Of a DNA stretch of 64,000 nt, positions 27,252-35,864 are shown one piece after another. Origin of the DNA: Polynucleobacter sp. AP-Jannik-300A-C4. GTDB lineage: Bacteria; Pseudomonadota; Gammaproteobacteria; Burkholderiales; Burkholderiaceae. The notes under the pieces were generated by a model. It had not been told where the DNA came from, did not search any database, and saw only the letters and a list, made by a program, of their open reading frames with translations. The translations under genes and the position numbers were made by a program. Where the stretch lies: NCBI RefSeq assembly GCF_018688335.1, contig NZ_CP061316.1:310001-374000 (forward strand), given 5' to 3'. How positions within the stretch are numbered: the first letter of the stretch is position 1; each line of letters starts with the position of its first letter.

Positions 27252-27779
27252 TTATATCCCTAGATCCTTGAGGACGCGAAAGATTTCTCGATAAGCCTTA
27301 GGGGGTTTATTAGCTTCTTTTTCTTTGCGCGCGTTGCGAATGAGGGTGCGCATATTCTGAATATCCATATCGGGATATTGCTCAATCATTTTGGTGAATG
27401 CGGCATCATCGGCAATCAGTCGATCGCGATAAGATTCTAAATAGTGGAGCTTGCCAGTCTCTGCTTTGCTAACACCCTGAATGGCATCAAGACGCTTCTG
27501 AATGGCATCTAGTTCCTCTTCATCCAAAAAGCGCATGAGTTTGCCAAGGTATTGTTTATGGCGACGTATGGCTTCAAAACTTTTGATTTTGTTAGTTTCA
27601 GCAATCGCAGCTTTAATGGCTTCATCCAAGGGAATCGTCTTTAATGCATCGCTACTGAGTGCAGCCAGAACCTCCGCCAATTTCTGGCGCTCTGTCATTT
27701 GGCGCTTGAGCTCTGACTTGCTAGGACCATCATCAAGGTCATCTTTCTTGGGGGTCCGGTTCTTTTCATTGACATGCAT
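27252..27779 (-). CDS. darP: Ribosome biogenesis factor DarP (YjgA/DUF615)
   Basis: A 175-residue highly charged helical protein. It matches the YjgA/DUF615 pattern: GPSKSELKRQMTERQKLAEVLAAL near the N-terminus, KIKSFEAIRRHKQYLGKLMRFLDEEE in the middle, and the C-terminal DIQNMRTLIRNARKEKEANKPPKAYREIFRVLKDL. In Escherichia coli DarP binds a late 50S intermediate and helps peptidyl-transferase-centre maturation. It is convergent with the NYN gene (7-bp gap). Confidence 0.94.
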   Translation of the reverse strand: MHVNEKNRTPKKDDLDDGPSKSELKRQMTERQKLAEVLAALSSDALKTIPLDEAIKAAIAETNKIKSFEAIRRHKQYLGKLMRFLDEEELDAIQKRLDAIQGVSKAETGKLHYLESYRDRLIADDAAFTKMIEQYPDMDIQNMRTLIRNARKEKEANKPPKAYREIFRVLKDLGI

Positions 27780-27906
27780 GGGGCTATTTTAGACGGGTAA
27801 TGATGCTTGCCCACTAAATCCCTTGGATAGTTTCAATAAATTTACGCCCCTTGCTTGCTTAGTGAATAATAGCCAATGAACCCCTAGTCAATCTCTAGCG
27901 GAAAAT

Positions 27907-29541
27907 ATGACCCAAATTCAGAAATACGACTTCATCATCATTGGCGCAGGTAGTGCGGGCTGCATGCTGGCTAAGCGCTTGACTGAGAATCCTGCCAAAC
28001 GGGTTCTATTAATTGAAGCAGGGTCGCATGACAACTATATTTGGATTCATATACCGGTTGGTTACTTGTATTGCATTGATAACCCAAGAGCTGATTGGCG
28101 TTTTAAGACTGCTGCAGAAAAAGGCTTAAATGGCCGTTCCTTGATTTACCCTCGCGGTAAAGTTCTGGGCGGCTGCTCCTCGATTAACGGCATGATTTAT
28201 ATGCGCGGCCAAGAAGGTGACTATGCTCGTTGGGTTCAAGAAACCGGGGATGAAGCATGGTCTTGGGAAAATGCTTTGCGTCGCTATAAGTCCTTTGAGG
28301 ATTACCACGGTAACGCTAACCAATGGCACAGCAAGGATGGCGAGTGGACAGTATCACGGCAACGCTTACGCTGGCCGATTATGGATATCTTCAAGCAAGC
28401 TGCTATTGAGGCAGGCATTCCGGAGTCAGAGGATTTCAATCAAGGTGATAACTTTGGGGTGGGGTATTTTGATGTCAGTCAACGCAAAGGTTGGCGCTTA
28501 AATACTGCTAAAGCATTCTTACGCGATGCCGCTAAGCGACCCAATCTCACAGTGATTACCGAGGCTGTAGTCAATAAGCTCTTGATTGATCCGGTGAGTA
28601 AAAATTGCTTTGGGGTGCAATACCTCAAAGACGGTCAAACTCTTGAGGTGCATTGCCAATCTGCCGATGCTGGCAAGCAAGGTGAAGTGATTCTGAGTGC
28701 GGGCGCTATTGGAAGTGTGCAAATTTTAGAGCGCTCCGGTATTAGTGCGGCAGATCATCTTCAGCGCTTGGGTATTGATGTGATTGCTGATTTGCCAGGC
28801 GTCGGCGAGAACTTGCAAGACCATTTGCAGTTACGCATGATCTATAAAGTTAGCGGTATTCAGACTCTCAATACCAAAGCAAACTCTTTGCTTGGTAAGT
28901 TATTAATTGGCATGGAGTACTTCTTTAAGCGTAGCGGTCCGATGTCTATGGCACCTTCACAGTTAGGTGCTTTTGCCTACAGTTCTCCAGAGTATGCTTC
29001 ACCAAATGTGGAGTATCACGTGCAACCCTTATCTTTAGAGAAGTTTGGCGAGGATCTACATACCTTTGATGCCATTACGGCCAGCGTTTGTAATTTGCGT
29101 CCTACTTCACGTGGTAGCGTGCATATTGATTCAAAGGACCCGCAAGTACCACCAGTGATTGCCCCCAACTACTTATCTACCGATGCTGATCGCCAGGTGG
29201 CGATTGAGGCATTACGTCTTACTCGCAAGATTGTCGAAAGTCCTGCTTTAAGACCTTATAGGCCTGAGGAGTACAAGCCGGGTAAAGCGTATCAATCGGA
29301 TGAGGATTTGATTAAAGCTGCAGGTGATATTGGTACGACGATTTTTCATCCAGTGGGCACTTGCAAGATGGGGCGTGACGATGATCCTATGGCAGTGCTC
29401 GATTCTGAATTGCGGGTCAGGGGAGTCCATAACTTGCGAGTAGTAGATGCTTCGGCAATGCCGACGATTACCTCAGGAAATACTGCAGCGCCAACCATGA
29501 TGATTGCGCAGCGCGCAGCAGAATTGCTCTGTGGTGAGTAA
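27907..29541 (+). CDS. GMC-family FAD oxidoreductase (choline dehydrogenase-like)
   Basis: A 544-residue flavoenzyme. The N-terminal FAD-binding motif is FIIIGAGSAGCMLAKRLTENPAKRVLLIEAG. GMC signature 1 is PRGKVLGGCSSINGMIYMRG, and signature 2 is GEVILSAGAIGSVQILERSGI. The C-terminal catalytic region HPVGTCKMG and the NTAAPTMMIAQRAAELL end are present. It would oxidise an alcohol and pass electrons to a quinone or other acceptor. The BetA group is the nearest named one, but no betaine genes are adjacent, so the substrate is open. The following EamA gene is close behind. Confidence 0.92.
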   Translation: MTQIQKYDFIIIGAGSAGCMLAKRLTENPAKRVLLIEAGSHDNYIWIHIPVGYLYCIDNPRADWRFKTAAEKGLNGRSLIYPRGKVLGGCSSINGMIYMRGQEGDYARWVQETGDEAWSWENALRRYKSFEDYHGNANQWHSKDGEWTVSRQRLRWPIMDIFKQAAIEAGIPESEDFNQGDNFGVGYFDVSQRKGWRLNTAKAFLRDAAKRPNLTVITEAVVNKLLIDPVSKNCFGVQYLKDGQTLEVHCQSADAGKQGEVILSAGAIGSVQILERSGISAADHLQRLGIDVIADLPGVGENLQDHLQLRMIYKVSGIQTLNTKANSLLGKLLIGMEYFFKRSGPMSMAPSQLGAFAYSSPEYASPNVEYHVQPLSLEKFGEDLHTFDAITASVCNLRPTSRGSVHIDSKDPQVPPVIAPNYLSTDADRQVAIEALRLTRKIVESPALRPYRPEEYKPGKAYQSDEDLIKAAGDIGTTIFHPVGTCKMGRDDDPMAVLDSELRVRGVHNLRVVDASAMPTITSGNTAAPTMMIAQRAAELLCGE

Positions 29542-29554
29542 CTCAGTTAATAAA

Positions 29555-30451
29555 ATGTCCAATCGACTACCCCTTAGCCATCTTCTGTTGGCATTAGCCA
29601 TTGTGGCAATTTGGGGAACCAATTTTGTTGTGATCAAAAAATCACTAGATGCATTTCCACCATTTTTGTTTGCAACATTGCGCTATGTCTTTGCCTTATT
29701 ACCCGCCATCTTTTTTGTGAAGCGTCCCAAAGTCTCTTGGCTTAATTTAGCGATGTATGGACTCTTTATTGGGGTAGGGCAATTCGGTATTTTGTTTTAT
29801 GCGATCAACGGCCACATCACTCCAGGCTTGGCTTCACTGGTTGTGCAAACCCAGGTGTTTTTCACGATTGGCTTTGCAATGATCTTTACTAAAGAGCGGC
29901 TCTACTGGCATCAAGCCATCTCCATCGGAATTGCAATGATCGGTCTCTTGGTGATTGCAAGTCACATTGACAGTCAAACTAGTTTGCTCGGAATCGGATT
30001 AGTCATCTGTGCTGGTTGTGCCTGGGGAGCAGGTAATACCGTGAGTCGACAAGCAGGCGCTATCAATATGTTTGCCTATGTTGTGTGGGCTAGTGCGTTT
30101 TCTATTCCACCTCTGTTATTGCTGTCGCTGTATTTTGAGGGGGGATATTCCAGCTTAGTTTCAGCGATAGAGTTAGCGCCCTTAGGAGCTTGGGCAGGAG
30201 TCTTTTGGCAATCTTGGGCCAATACCTTATTTGGTTACGCCGCTTGGGCCTGGCTTTTATCTAAGCATCCGGCAGCTCTAGTAGCACCAGCCCCTTTACT
30301 CGTTCCAATCTTTGGCATGGGGGCAACAGCCATTTTCTTGGGTGAATCACTACCTGGGTGGAAGTTTCTAGCAGCAGGCTTGGTCATGGTAGGCTACTTG
30401 GGCACCATTTATGGTTTATCGTTCACAAAACATTCCTCGAGGAAATCATGA
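29555..30451 (+). CDS. EamA/DMT-family transporter
   Basis: About 298 residues with ten hydrophobic helices in two EamA repeats: LLALAIVAIWGTNFVVIKKSLDAFPP in the first and WGAGNTVSRQAG in the second, as in RhaT/YdcZ-type drug/metabolite exporters. The ATG at 29555 lies 13 bp after the oxidoreductase stop. A GTG at 29534 would overlap that gene. It overlaps the next gene by ATGA. It probably moves an amino acid or similar metabolite; the direction is not determined. Confidence 0.88.
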   Translation: MSNRLPLSHLLLALAIVAIWGTNFVVIKKSLDAFPPFLFATLRYVFALLPAIFFVKRPKVSWLNLAMYGLFIGVGQFGILFYAINGHITPGLASLVVQTQVFFTIGFAMIFTKERLYWHQAISIGIAMIGLLVIASHIDSQTSLLGIGLVICAGCAWGAGNTVSRQAGAINMFAYVVWASAFSIPPLLLLSLYFEGGYSSLVSAIELAPLGAWAGVFWQSWANTLFGYAAWAWLLSKHPAALVAPAPLLVPIFGMGATAIFLGESLPGWKFLAAGLVMVGYLGTIYGLSFTKHSSRKS

Positions 30452-31362
30452 AGATATTAATTGTGGGCGCGGGTGGTATTGGCGGCTATTACGGATCGAA
30501 GTTGATGTTGGCTGGCGCAGATGTCACTTACCTCCTACGCGAGAAACGCCAAGCGCATATTGAGCGGCATGGACTGGTGGTAGAAACGCCAAAAGGTAGT
30601 TATACGGTGCACCCTAAAACTGTTACTGCTCAAGAGCTCAAGCCGATCTATGACCTCATTATCTTGGCACCCAAAGCCTTTGACCTAGAGGACTCTTTGC
30701 AGTCGATTGCCGGGGCCTCCAGCCAAGGTCTCATCTTGCCTTTCCTCAATGGCTTAGCCCACATTGAGCAACTAGATAAGCGCTTTGGTCGTGAACGCGT
30801 GATGGGTGGTATCGCCCATATTGCTGCAACGATTGCTGAGACTGGGGCAGTCAAGCAATTAACCGATTTGCATGTTCTAACCGTTGGTGCGCGCACACCA
30901 AGTCAAGAGGCTGCGGCAAAAGCATTTTATGAGTTATGTCAGAAGACGGACTTTAATGCAGTCTATAGCGAGAGCATTGAACAAGCCCTGTGGGATAAGT
31001 GGACTTTTCTAAGTACCTTAGCGGGAATGACCACTTTATGTAATGGTTCTATTGGTGAGATTATTTCTACCCCCTATGGCGATGCACTGACTAAAACCAT
31101 GTATGCACAGTGTTGTGCGATTGCAGATGCCCATGGATTTACGATCGCTGCTGGAGTGCAAAGCAAATCGATTGAGATGCTCACCGCAGTTGGATCGCCA
31201 ATGACCGCATCGATGTTAAGAGACTTAAACGCAGGCAACAAAACGGAGCATGGGCATATCTTGCTCGAGATGATTAATAAGGCACAAGCTAAGCAATTGG
31301 ACTGCGATTTAATCAAGATGGCATATACCCATATTGAAATAATCCAGCGCCGTAATACTTAA
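30448..31362 (+). CDS. Ketopantoate reductase family protein (ApbA/PanE)
   Basis: About 304 residues. The NADP-binding start MKILIVGAGGIGGYYGSKL is followed by LAPKAFDLEDSL and ILPFLNGLAHIEQL (substrate Asn), then ALWDKWTFLSTLAGMTTL with the catalytic-lysine region of PanE. The C-terminal PMTASMLRDLNAGNKTEHGHIL closely follows the family pattern (SSMLQDI-x2-GR-x-TEID). ATG 30448 has GAGGAAATC ahead and overlaps the EamA stop. Reduction of 2-dehydropantoate for pantothenate is possible, but the neighbours suggest another 2-oxoacid reductase role. Confidence 0.9.
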   Translation: MKILIVGAGGIGGYYGSKLMLAGADVTYLLREKRQAHIERHGLVVETPKGSYTVHPKTVTAQELKPIYDLIILAPKAFDLEDSLQSIAGASSQGLILPFLNGLAHIEQLDKRFGRERVMGGIAHIAATIAETGAVKQLTDLHVLTVGARTPSQEAAAKAFYELCQKTDFNAVYSESIEQALWDKWTFLSTLAGMTTLCNGSIGEIISTPYGDALTKTMYAQCCAIADAHGFTIAAGVQSKSIEMLTAVGSPMTASMLRDLNAGNKTEHGHILLEMINKAQAKQLDCDLIKMAYTHIEIIQRRNT

Positions 31363-31397
31363 GCAATAAGTATGAGTATGGATATGAGTCTTTGCTG

Positions 31398-32285
31398 ATG
31401 ATTCTGCGCATTCTGGGTATTACCCTGCCAATCTTCGCGATCGTGTTCGCGGGTTTTTTATATGCACGATATAGAAAACCCAATATGAGTGGTGCCAATC
31501 ACACCCTCATTGATTTGGCATTACCGTGTTTTATTTTTATCTCTTTATCTGCTAAGCCATTGGATTTCACAAGCGCTGGCTATTTGGTGTTGGCGGCAGT
31601 ATTGATAGTCGTTTTTTCAGGTTTACTGGCTTTGCCTCTGGCCAAATATTCCGGTACGGGAGCTAAAGCTTTACTGCCGTCCATCATGTTTACCAATGTC
31701 GGCCCTATTGGTATTCCGCTCACCGTACTGGCATTTGGAGCAGATGGACTGGCACCATCAGTACTGCTCATGGTGCTCTCCAATATTTTGATTTTCTCGC
31801 TGGGCTCGGCAGTGATGACCGGCAAGATGGATGCCAAAAGCATTTACGCCAGCCCCTTGGTATGGTCGATGGGTCTAGGTCTGTGGTTTGGTCACTTTCA
31901 GATGACTTTGCCAGACTGGCTAGATACCTCGGTCACCATGGTCAGCACTATTTTGATTCCCCTGATGTTGATCTCTCTAGGTACACGCCTAGCTGAAGGA
32001 AAAATCGAGCATGTCAAAGCGGGGGTCGTTGCAACCGCACTCTCCATTGTTCTGCGCCTGCTGGTGGCCTATTTGGTGATGTGGGCATTGCCTTTGGAGT
32101 CCATTCAGAAGGGTGCGTTGATCATTTTTGCTGGCTTGCCGCCCGCAGTATTTAATTACATCTTGGCCGATCGCCATAATCAAGAACCCCAAAAAGTAGC
32201 CTCAATTGTGATGGTGGGACACCTGCTGTCGGTGATCTATTTGCCGCTGGTGATTTGGCTGGCAATCTATACCGGCACACCCTAA
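31398..32285 (+). CDS. AEC-family (auxin efflux carrier-like) transporter
   Basis: About 295 residues with ten membrane helices. Visible family marks are FAIVFAGFLYARYRKP in helix 1, MFTNVGPIGIPLTVLAFG in the central crossing region with conserved Asn and Gly-Pro, and GLPPAVFNYILADRHNQEPQKVASIV near the end. Bacterial AEC members export organic acids such as malate or malonate. The ATG at 31398 is preferred over the TTG at 31392. It ends the GMC-EamA-PanE-like-AEC gene run. Confidence 0.88.
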   Translation: MILRILGITLPIFAIVFAGFLYARYRKPNMSGANHTLIDLALPCFIFISLSAKPLDFTSAGYLVLAAVLIVVFSGLLALPLAKYSGTGAKALLPSIMFTNVGPIGIPLTVLAFGADGLAPSVLLMVLSNILIFSLGSAVMTGKMDAKSIYASPLVWSMGLGLWFGHFQMTLPDWLDTSVTMVSTILIPLMLISLGTRLAEGKIEHVKAGVVATALSIVLRLLVAYLVMWALPLESIQKGALIIFAGLPPAVFNYILADRHNQEPQKVASIVMVGHLLSVIYLPLVIWLAIYTGTP

Positions 32286-32558
32286 GCTCAAGCTGGGATT
32301 AGGCCCATTACTAAAATAGTTAAGGTGGATAAAGTAGATAGGTAGGGGATAAGGTAGTTTGAGGGGATCCGATCTGCTAACTCTAGGGCAATTAGGCCCA
32401 GCAAACCCTTGCAGTTAATGCCTTGGCCAGACGGAGGGTTTTAGGGTGAATCATTTTCATGAGGAAATTAGCGTAAACCCCAATTGAGATGCTTGTAGGG
32501 AGGAATACGATCGTGTTGTTGTTATACCGATTAATAAAAGAAGAATTGGAGATATTCG

Positions 32559-33728
32559 ATGTCTATTACTGCCAAAGATGCAGCCCCAGTAGTTGTTCAA
32601 GAAGAAAATACAAGTCAATCCCGTAGAAAGTTTTTCAGCAAAGCAGGTGCTGCTGCTGTAGCTGTTCCACTGGCTGGCTTCCCAATGATTTCTGTAGCTC
32701 AAGCTCCTGTTGTGTTGAAAATGCAAGGTGCTTGGGGTGCTAAGGATGTCTTCAATGAAATGGCTGAAGACTACGTCAAAAAAGTAAACGAAATGTCTGG
32801 CGGTAAGCTCAAGATTGATTACCTCGTTGGCGGTTCAGTAGTTAAGCCATTCGAAGTGACTGACGCGGTTAGCAAGGGTGTTCTAGACGGTGGCCACCAA
32901 GTTGCGGTTTACTGGTACGGTAAGTCTAAAGTAGCCTCATTGTTTGGTTCTGGCCCAATTACTGGCGCTAACGCTGAGCAGACTCTCGGTTGGATTCAGC
33001 GTGGCGGTGGCGATCAGCTCTATCAAGAGTTGCTCCAAAAGCTAAACCTGAACATCAAAGGTTTCTTTGCATTCCCAATGCCAACTCAGCCATTAGGCTG
33101 GTTTAAAAAGACTCCACCAAAGAACGCTCAAGAGCTCGTGGGCTACAAGTATCGTACCGTAGGCCTTGCAGCTGACTTGATGCAAAGCATGGGCATGAAA
33201 GTGACTCAGTTGCCAGGTGGCGAGATTGTTCCAGCGATGGAGCGCGGTGTGATTGACGCATTTGAGTTCAACAACCCAACTTCTGACCGTCGTTTCGGCG
33301 CTCAAGACGTGGCCAAGAACTATGTGATGGGTTCATTCCACCAGGCGATGGAATTCTTTGAAATCATTTTCAACAAGACTAAGTACGATTCTTTGTCTCC
33401 TGAAAATAAAGCAATCCTCAAGTACGCAGCTGAAGCAGCTTCATCTTCAAATACTTGGATGGCTCAGGATTACTACTCTAAGGACTTGCAAGAGCTGATC
33501 ACTAAGGACAAGGTGAAAGTTACACGTACACCAAAATCCATTATGGAAGCACAGCTCAAGGCTTGGGCTGAGTTGACTGCTAAATTGAATGCAGAAGACC
33601 CATTCTTCAAGAAGTGTGCAGATTCACAATTGGCCTGGGCTAAGCGCGTTGCTTACTACGGCTTCTTGAATGACGCAGACTACAAGGCAGCTTACGAGTA
33701 TGTATTCAAAACTAAGCTTCCAGTATAA
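32559..33728 (+). CDS. dctP: TRAP transporter periplasmic substrate-binding protein
   Basis: A 389-residue protein with an N-terminal twin-arginine signal (SRRKFFSKAGAAAVAVPLAGFPM, cleavage near VAQA). The mature part has the DctP-family pattern: a binding-site region GGEIVPAMERGVIDAFEFNNPTSDRRFGAQDVAKNYVMG, most like the 2-oxoacid/lactate (TakP-like) group. A ribosome site, GGAGA, lies 8 bases before the ATG. It is followed by a strong hairpin plus T-run that probably limits read-through to the permease genes, so the binding protein is made in excess. Substrate class is inferred only. Confidence 0.9.
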   Translation: MSITAKDAAPVVVQEENTSQSRRKFFSKAGAAAVAVPLAGFPMISVAQAPVVLKMQGAWGAKDVFNEMAEDYVKKVNEMSGGKLKIDYLVGGSVVKPFEVTDAVSKGVLDGGHQVAVYWYGKSKVASLFGSGPITGANAEQTLGWIQRGGGDQLYQELLQKLNLNIKGFFAFPMPTQPLGWFKKTPPKNAQELVGYKYRTVGLAADLMQSMGMKVTQLPGGEIVPAMERGVIDAFEFNNPTSDRRFGAQDVAKNYVMGSFHQAMEFFEIIFNKTKYDSLSPENKAILKYAAEAASSSNTWMAQDYYSKDLQELITKDKVKVTRTPKSIMEAQLKAWAELTAKLNAEDPFFKKCADSQLAWAKRVAYYGFLNDADYKAAYEYVFKTKLPV

Positions 33729-33752
33729 AATGCTGATCTAGAAATAAAGAAA

Positions 33753-33777
33753 GGCCGCTTTATTAGCGGCCTTTTTT
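33753..33777 (+). terminator. Rho-independent terminator/attenuator after dctP
   Basis: GGCCGC-TTTATTA-GCGGCC followed by TTTTTT. It sits 25 bp after the binding-protein stop and before the permease genes, so it may act as a partial terminator within the operon. Confidence 0.8.
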
Positions 33778-33790
33778 GCAGTAACGAACA

Positions 33791-33822
33791 ATACCTCTAA
33801 TATTTATCAGTATTAGAGGTAT
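33791..33822. repeat. 12-bp perfect inverted repeat between dctP and dctQ
   Basis: ATACCTCTAATA (33791-33802) and TATTAGAGGTAT (33811-33822) are perfect reverse complements around an 8-base loop. With no T-run after it, it is not a classic terminator. It could be an operator for the permease genes or a hairpin protecting the mRNA 5' end. Confidence 0.6.
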
Positions 33823-33867
33823 TAGTACAAAAAACAGAAGCGCTAAAAGCGTACTGAGGAGAAAGCA

Positions 33868-34446
33868 ATGCTGGGTTATATCAAGTGGGTTGATGGCCTC
33901 TCGAAATCCATAGGCCATGCCTTTGGATGGACGGTAGTCCTGTTGACCCTGGGAACCTGTTACGAAGTGTTTATGCGCTATGTGCTCAATAATCCAACGG
34001 ATTGGGCATTCGATATGAGCTATATGTTCTACGGCGCATTATTCATGATGGCAGGACCATACACACTATCCAAGGCCGCTATGGTCCGAGGCGATTTTTT
34101 ATATCGCACCTGGAAAGAGACTACACAAGCCAAGGTTGATCTTGTTTTGTATTTCTTGTTCTACTTCCCTGGCATTTTGGCTCTGATTGTGATTGGTGGT
34201 CGCTATGGTTTTGATGCCATGATGATTCGTGAGGTCAGTGTGAATAGTCCGGTTGGAGTGCCTGTTTGGCCACTCAAGATGATCATCTTCTTTGCAGGTT
34301 TAGGTTTATTTATGGCTGGAACCGCTGAAGTATGTCGTTGCCTCATCTGCATTAAAACTGGCAGCTGGCCTTTTAGAGATCAAGATGTCAAAGAACTCGA
34401 AGAAGTTCTTATTGAAACCCATTCAACTCAAGTAGAAAGCACATAA
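33868..34446 (+). CDS. dctQ: TRAP transporter small permease
   Basis: A 192-residue four-helix membrane protein of the DctQ type: FGWTVVLLTLGTCYEVFMRYVLNNPTDWAFDMSYMFYGALFMM, then RGDFLY before the third helix and WPLKMIIFFAGLGLFMAG in the fourth. The conserved RYV-x-N-x2-DWAFD and RGDF-like segments define the family. GAGGAG lies 9 bases before the ATG. It overlaps the large permease gene by one base. Confidence 0.9.
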   Translation: MLGYIKWVDGLSKSIGHAFGWTVVLLTLGTCYEVFMRYVLNNPTDWAFDMSYMFYGALFMMAGPYTLSKAAMVRGDFLYRTWKETTQAKVDLVLYFLFYFPGILALIVIGGRYGFDAMMIREVSVNSPVGVPVWPLKMIIFFAGLGLFMAGTAEVCRCLICIKTGSWPFRDQDVKELEEVLIETHSTQVEST

Positions 34447-35858
34447 TGAGTGATCCAGTCATCGCCCTCTTTATGTTGGGCTTGTTTATTGTTTTTATTT
34501 TCCTGGGATTCCCAATCGCCTTCACTTTGATGGCAATGGGTATCGGTTTTGGTTTTTACGCCTATTACGATCCAGTCCTCTCTTTTTTAGATAACCGCAT
34601 CTTCTACCTATTTGTGCAAAACACATTTAGTGTGATGAACAACGATGTCTTGATATCGATACCCCTGTTCTTATTCATGGGTTACATCATTGAGCGCGCC
34701 AATATCTTGGATCGACTCTTTTTGAGCTTGCAAACTGCCTTAAGGCACGTGCCTGGATCAATGGCAGTTGCTGCCTTGATTACCTGTGCACTGTTTGCTA
34801 CTGCTACCGGTATTGTGGGCGCAGTGGTAACTTTGATGGGCTTATTAGCTTTGCCATCAATGCTTAAAGCAGGTTACGACCAAAAGTTGGCAGCAGGTGT
34901 TATTACTGCCGGTGGTACTTTGGGTATTTTGATTCCACCATCAATCATGTTGATTGTGTATGCCGCAACTGCAGGTGTATCTGTGGTCAAGCTCTATGCT
35001 GCTGCTATGGTGCCTGGTTTCTTGTTGGCGGGCTTGTATTTGGTGTATGTCATTGTGCGCGTTGTGCTTAATCCATCACTAGCCCCTAAACCAAAAGATG
35101 TGGATAACGTCGGTTTTTGGGATGGCTTTAAATTACTGGTAACCGCATTCTTCCCATTGGCTTTATTGATTTTGGCAGTTCTAGGCTCCATTTTGTTTGG
35201 CTTGGCAACCCCAAGTGAAGCAGCGGCAATGGGTGCATTGGGCGGAACCATGTTGGCAGTTGCCTACAAGGCATTTACTTGGCAACGTCTGCGTGAGTCT
35301 GTCTACTTGACTGCGAAGACCTCAGCGATGGTGTGCTACTTGTTCGTAGGTTCATGGACATTCTCATCCGTGTTTTCTTATTTAGGTGGCGAACACCTTA
35401 TTAAAGATTTCATGATGTCAATGGATTTGAATACCGTTCAGTTCCTCATCATTGCTCAGTTAATCGTCTTCGTCTTGGGTTGGCCACTAGAGTGGAGCGA
35501 GATCATTATTATTTTCGTCCCGATCTTCTTGCCACTCTTGGCGCACTTTAATGTCGATCCATTGCTGTTTGGTATTTTGATCGCCGTGAACTTGCAAACC
35601 TCTTTCTTGACGCCGCCCATGGCCATGTCGGCCTACTACCTCAAAGGTGTGGCGCCGCCAGAGTTGGCTTTATGGACGATTTTCAAGGGATGTTTCCCAT
35701 TCCTAGGAATGGTGCTAGTCACCTTAGTGCTGGTCTATGTACAGCCAGTATTGGTAACTTGGTTGCCAGATATGCTCTATAACAATGAGGATGTATCTGC
35801 TCCCTATGATCCAAATGATCCTAGCGCAGTAAACCCTGAATTCTTAATGAGTAAGTAA
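34446..35858 (+). CDS. dctM: TRAP transporter large permease
   Basis: A 470-residue protein with twelve or more helices, of the DctM family. Marks are FIFLGFPIAFTLMAMGIGFG, VMNNDVLISIPLFLFMGYIIERANI, AAGVITAGGTLGILIPPSIMLIVYA (the conserved GTLG-x-LIPPS) and a second AVNLQTSFLTPPMAMSAYYLKG. It uses a sodium gradient for solute uptake with DctP and DctQ. An amidase-fold gene follows by 6 bp and seems to be in the same transcript. Confidence 0.93.
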   Translation: MSDPVIALFMLGLFIVFIFLGFPIAFTLMAMGIGFGFYAYYDPVLSFLDNRIFYLFVQNTFSVMNNDVLISIPLFLFMGYIIERANILDRLFLSLQTALRHVPGSMAVAALITCALFATATGIVGAVVTLMGLLALPSMLKAGYDQKLAAGVITAGGTLGILIPPSIMLIVYAATAGVSVVKLYAAAMVPGFLLAGLYLVYVIVRVVLNPSLAPKPKDVDNVGFWDGFKLLVTAFFPLALLILAVLGSILFGLATPSEAAAMGALGGTMLAVAYKAFTWQRLRESVYLTAKTSAMVCYLFVGSWTFSSVFSYLGGEHLIKDFMMSMDLNTVQFLIIAQLIVFVLGWPLEWSEIIIIFVPIFLPLLAHFNVDPLLFGILIAVNLQTSFLTPPMAMSAYYLKGVAPPELALWTIFKGCFPFLGMVLVTLVLVYVQPVLVTWLPDMLYNNEDVSAPYDPNDPSAVNPEFLMSK

Positions 35859-35864
35859 GACGAG

